From Candidatus Aramenus sp. CH1 (GTDB lineage: Archaea > Thermoproteota > Thermoprotei_A > Sulfolobales > Sulfolobaceae): DNA of 64,000 bases. The notes under the pieces are model-generated. The model was not told the origin of the DNA and made no database searches. It was given only the letters and a program-made list of their open reading frames with translations. The DNA lies in the NCBI GenBank assembly GCA_022678445.1, contig JALBWU010000001.1, forward strand, positions 62,001 through 126,000. Direction: 5' to 3'. Positions within the stretch are counted from its first letter, which is position 1. Every line of letters begins with the position of its first letter. Shown here piece by piece: positions 63,646 through 64,000 of the stretch. Position numbers and translations under genes: made by a program.

Positions 63646-64000
63646 TCACTCCTCGAACATCCTTTTTTCCTTGATAGTCCTCAACACGAACATGGTGTAA
63701 GTTGAGGTCACGCCGGGCATGTTGCCTATCCTGTCCAGCACCTTTGCCAACTCCTCTTTGGCGCTCACTCTGACCTTGAGTAGAGCGTAGTACTCCCCAG
63801 TGACGTCGTATATCTCGTAGACCTCCTTCATGTTCCCTATCTCCCTGAGCACCTCTTCGTACCTCTTTGGATCTGCCTTTATGAGGACGAAGGCAAGGAC
63901 GTTTAACCCCACCTTCTCCAAGTTGACGTCTATAGTGAAGGTCCTTATAACCCCTGACTCCCTGAGCCTCCTGACCCTCATGTGGATGGTCGACTCGCTT
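63646..64000 (-). CDS. Lrp/AsnC-family regulator (5' end beyond window)
   Basis: The visible 118 residues are the end of the winged helix ([18 protein letters not shown]) and a full RAM domain ([69 protein letters not shown]). It is a standard Lrp with ligand-binding RAM domain, unlike the double-HTH protein at 22.6 kb. Some Sulfolobales Lrp proteins control lysine or glutamine synthesis, and the neighbouring LysX-like gene makes that worth a look, but target genes cannot be seen here. Confidence 0.85.
   Translation of the reverse strand, partial: SESTIHMRVRRLRESGVIRTFTIDVNLEKVGLNVLAFVLIKADPKRYEEVLREIGNMKEVYEIYDVTGEYYALLKVRVSAKEELAKVLDRIGNMPGVTSTYTMFVLRTIKEKRMFEE

Overview
The window comes from a thermoacidophilic crenarchaeon of the order Sulfolobales (genus not determinable from this alone). 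Support comes from the close match of the small protein tyrosine phosphatase to the Sulfolobus SsoPTP type, archaeal aRF1, Hel308, CXC-type MTA phosphorylase and GGPP synthase genes, a S53 acid protease, a biotin-dependent acetyl/propionyl-CoA carboxylase gene set, TATA-box promoters about 25 bases upstream of leaderless or very short-leader start codons, and TnpB relics of Sulfolobus type. Base composition is close to balanced. Genes are tightly packed on both strands, often overlapping by a few bases.

Layout. 1-2.1 kb (minus): MinD-like ATPase, methyltransferase and a cut-off SMP-30/gluconolactonase gene. 2.2-13.2 kb: NRAMP-like transporter, a small winged-helix regulator, a 1307-residue S53 protease, an aldehyde dehydrogenase, a membrane-anchored tandem AAA ATPase and a Ser/Thr-stalked surface protein. 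13.2-19.2 kb (minus): MFS transporter with hydantoinase/oxoprolinase HyuA-HyuB, then a small membrane protein and a racemase/decarboxylase-like enzyme, plausibly a cluster for uptake and breakdown of a cyclic amide or malonate-like compound. 19.2-23.3 kb: a HEPN-like protein, a BtuCDF/FhuBCD-type importer and a double-HTH Lrp-like regulator. 23.4-28.9 kb: LeuC/LeuD-type dehydratase, KaiC-like ATPase, tyrosine phosphatase, endonuclease V, isochorismatase-like hydrolase and DHH phosphoesterase. 29-34.5 kb: peroxiredoxin, metallophosphoesterase, DUF763, citrate synthase, and a phosphate module (DUF47, PiT permease, RHH regulator). 34.6-43.6 kb: Hel308 with a small hidden ORF behind it, the acc/pcc carboxylase genes (pccB, accB, accC), a NitT/TauT-like ABC pair and a FlK-like thioesterase. 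43.6-44.9 kb: decayed TnpB element. 45-51 kb (minus): an Opp/Dpp-like operon whose two ATPase subunits are both degenerate, followed by a DsrE protein and a Ski2-like helicase. 51-57 kb: P-type proton ATPase, SRPBCC protein, M28 peptidase, TPR protein, dCTP-deaminase/dUTPase-like protein and a membrane protein. 57-58.4 kb: transposon relics against tRNA-Leu(GAG). 58.4-64 kb: aRF1, purine phosphoribosyltransferase, MTA phosphorylase, a SIS-like protein, GGPP synthase, a RimK/LysX-like ATP-grasp ligase and a cut-off Lrp/AsnC regulator.

The most unusual signal is at the start of the aRF1 gene. The only well-placed ATG reads three codons into UGA, and the heptamer there, CTTTGAC, is the slip site used for autoregulation by bacterial release factor 2 (prfB). 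The remainder of aRF1 lies in the +1 frame. This suggests a programmed frameshift by which the archaeal release factor could sense its own level. Three further genes (MinD-like, ATP-grasp, an ABC ATPase) also lack a usable in-frame start, while apart from transposon relics no other gene in the window is broken. That argues for unusual initiation or recoding, but systematic sequence error must be excluded first.
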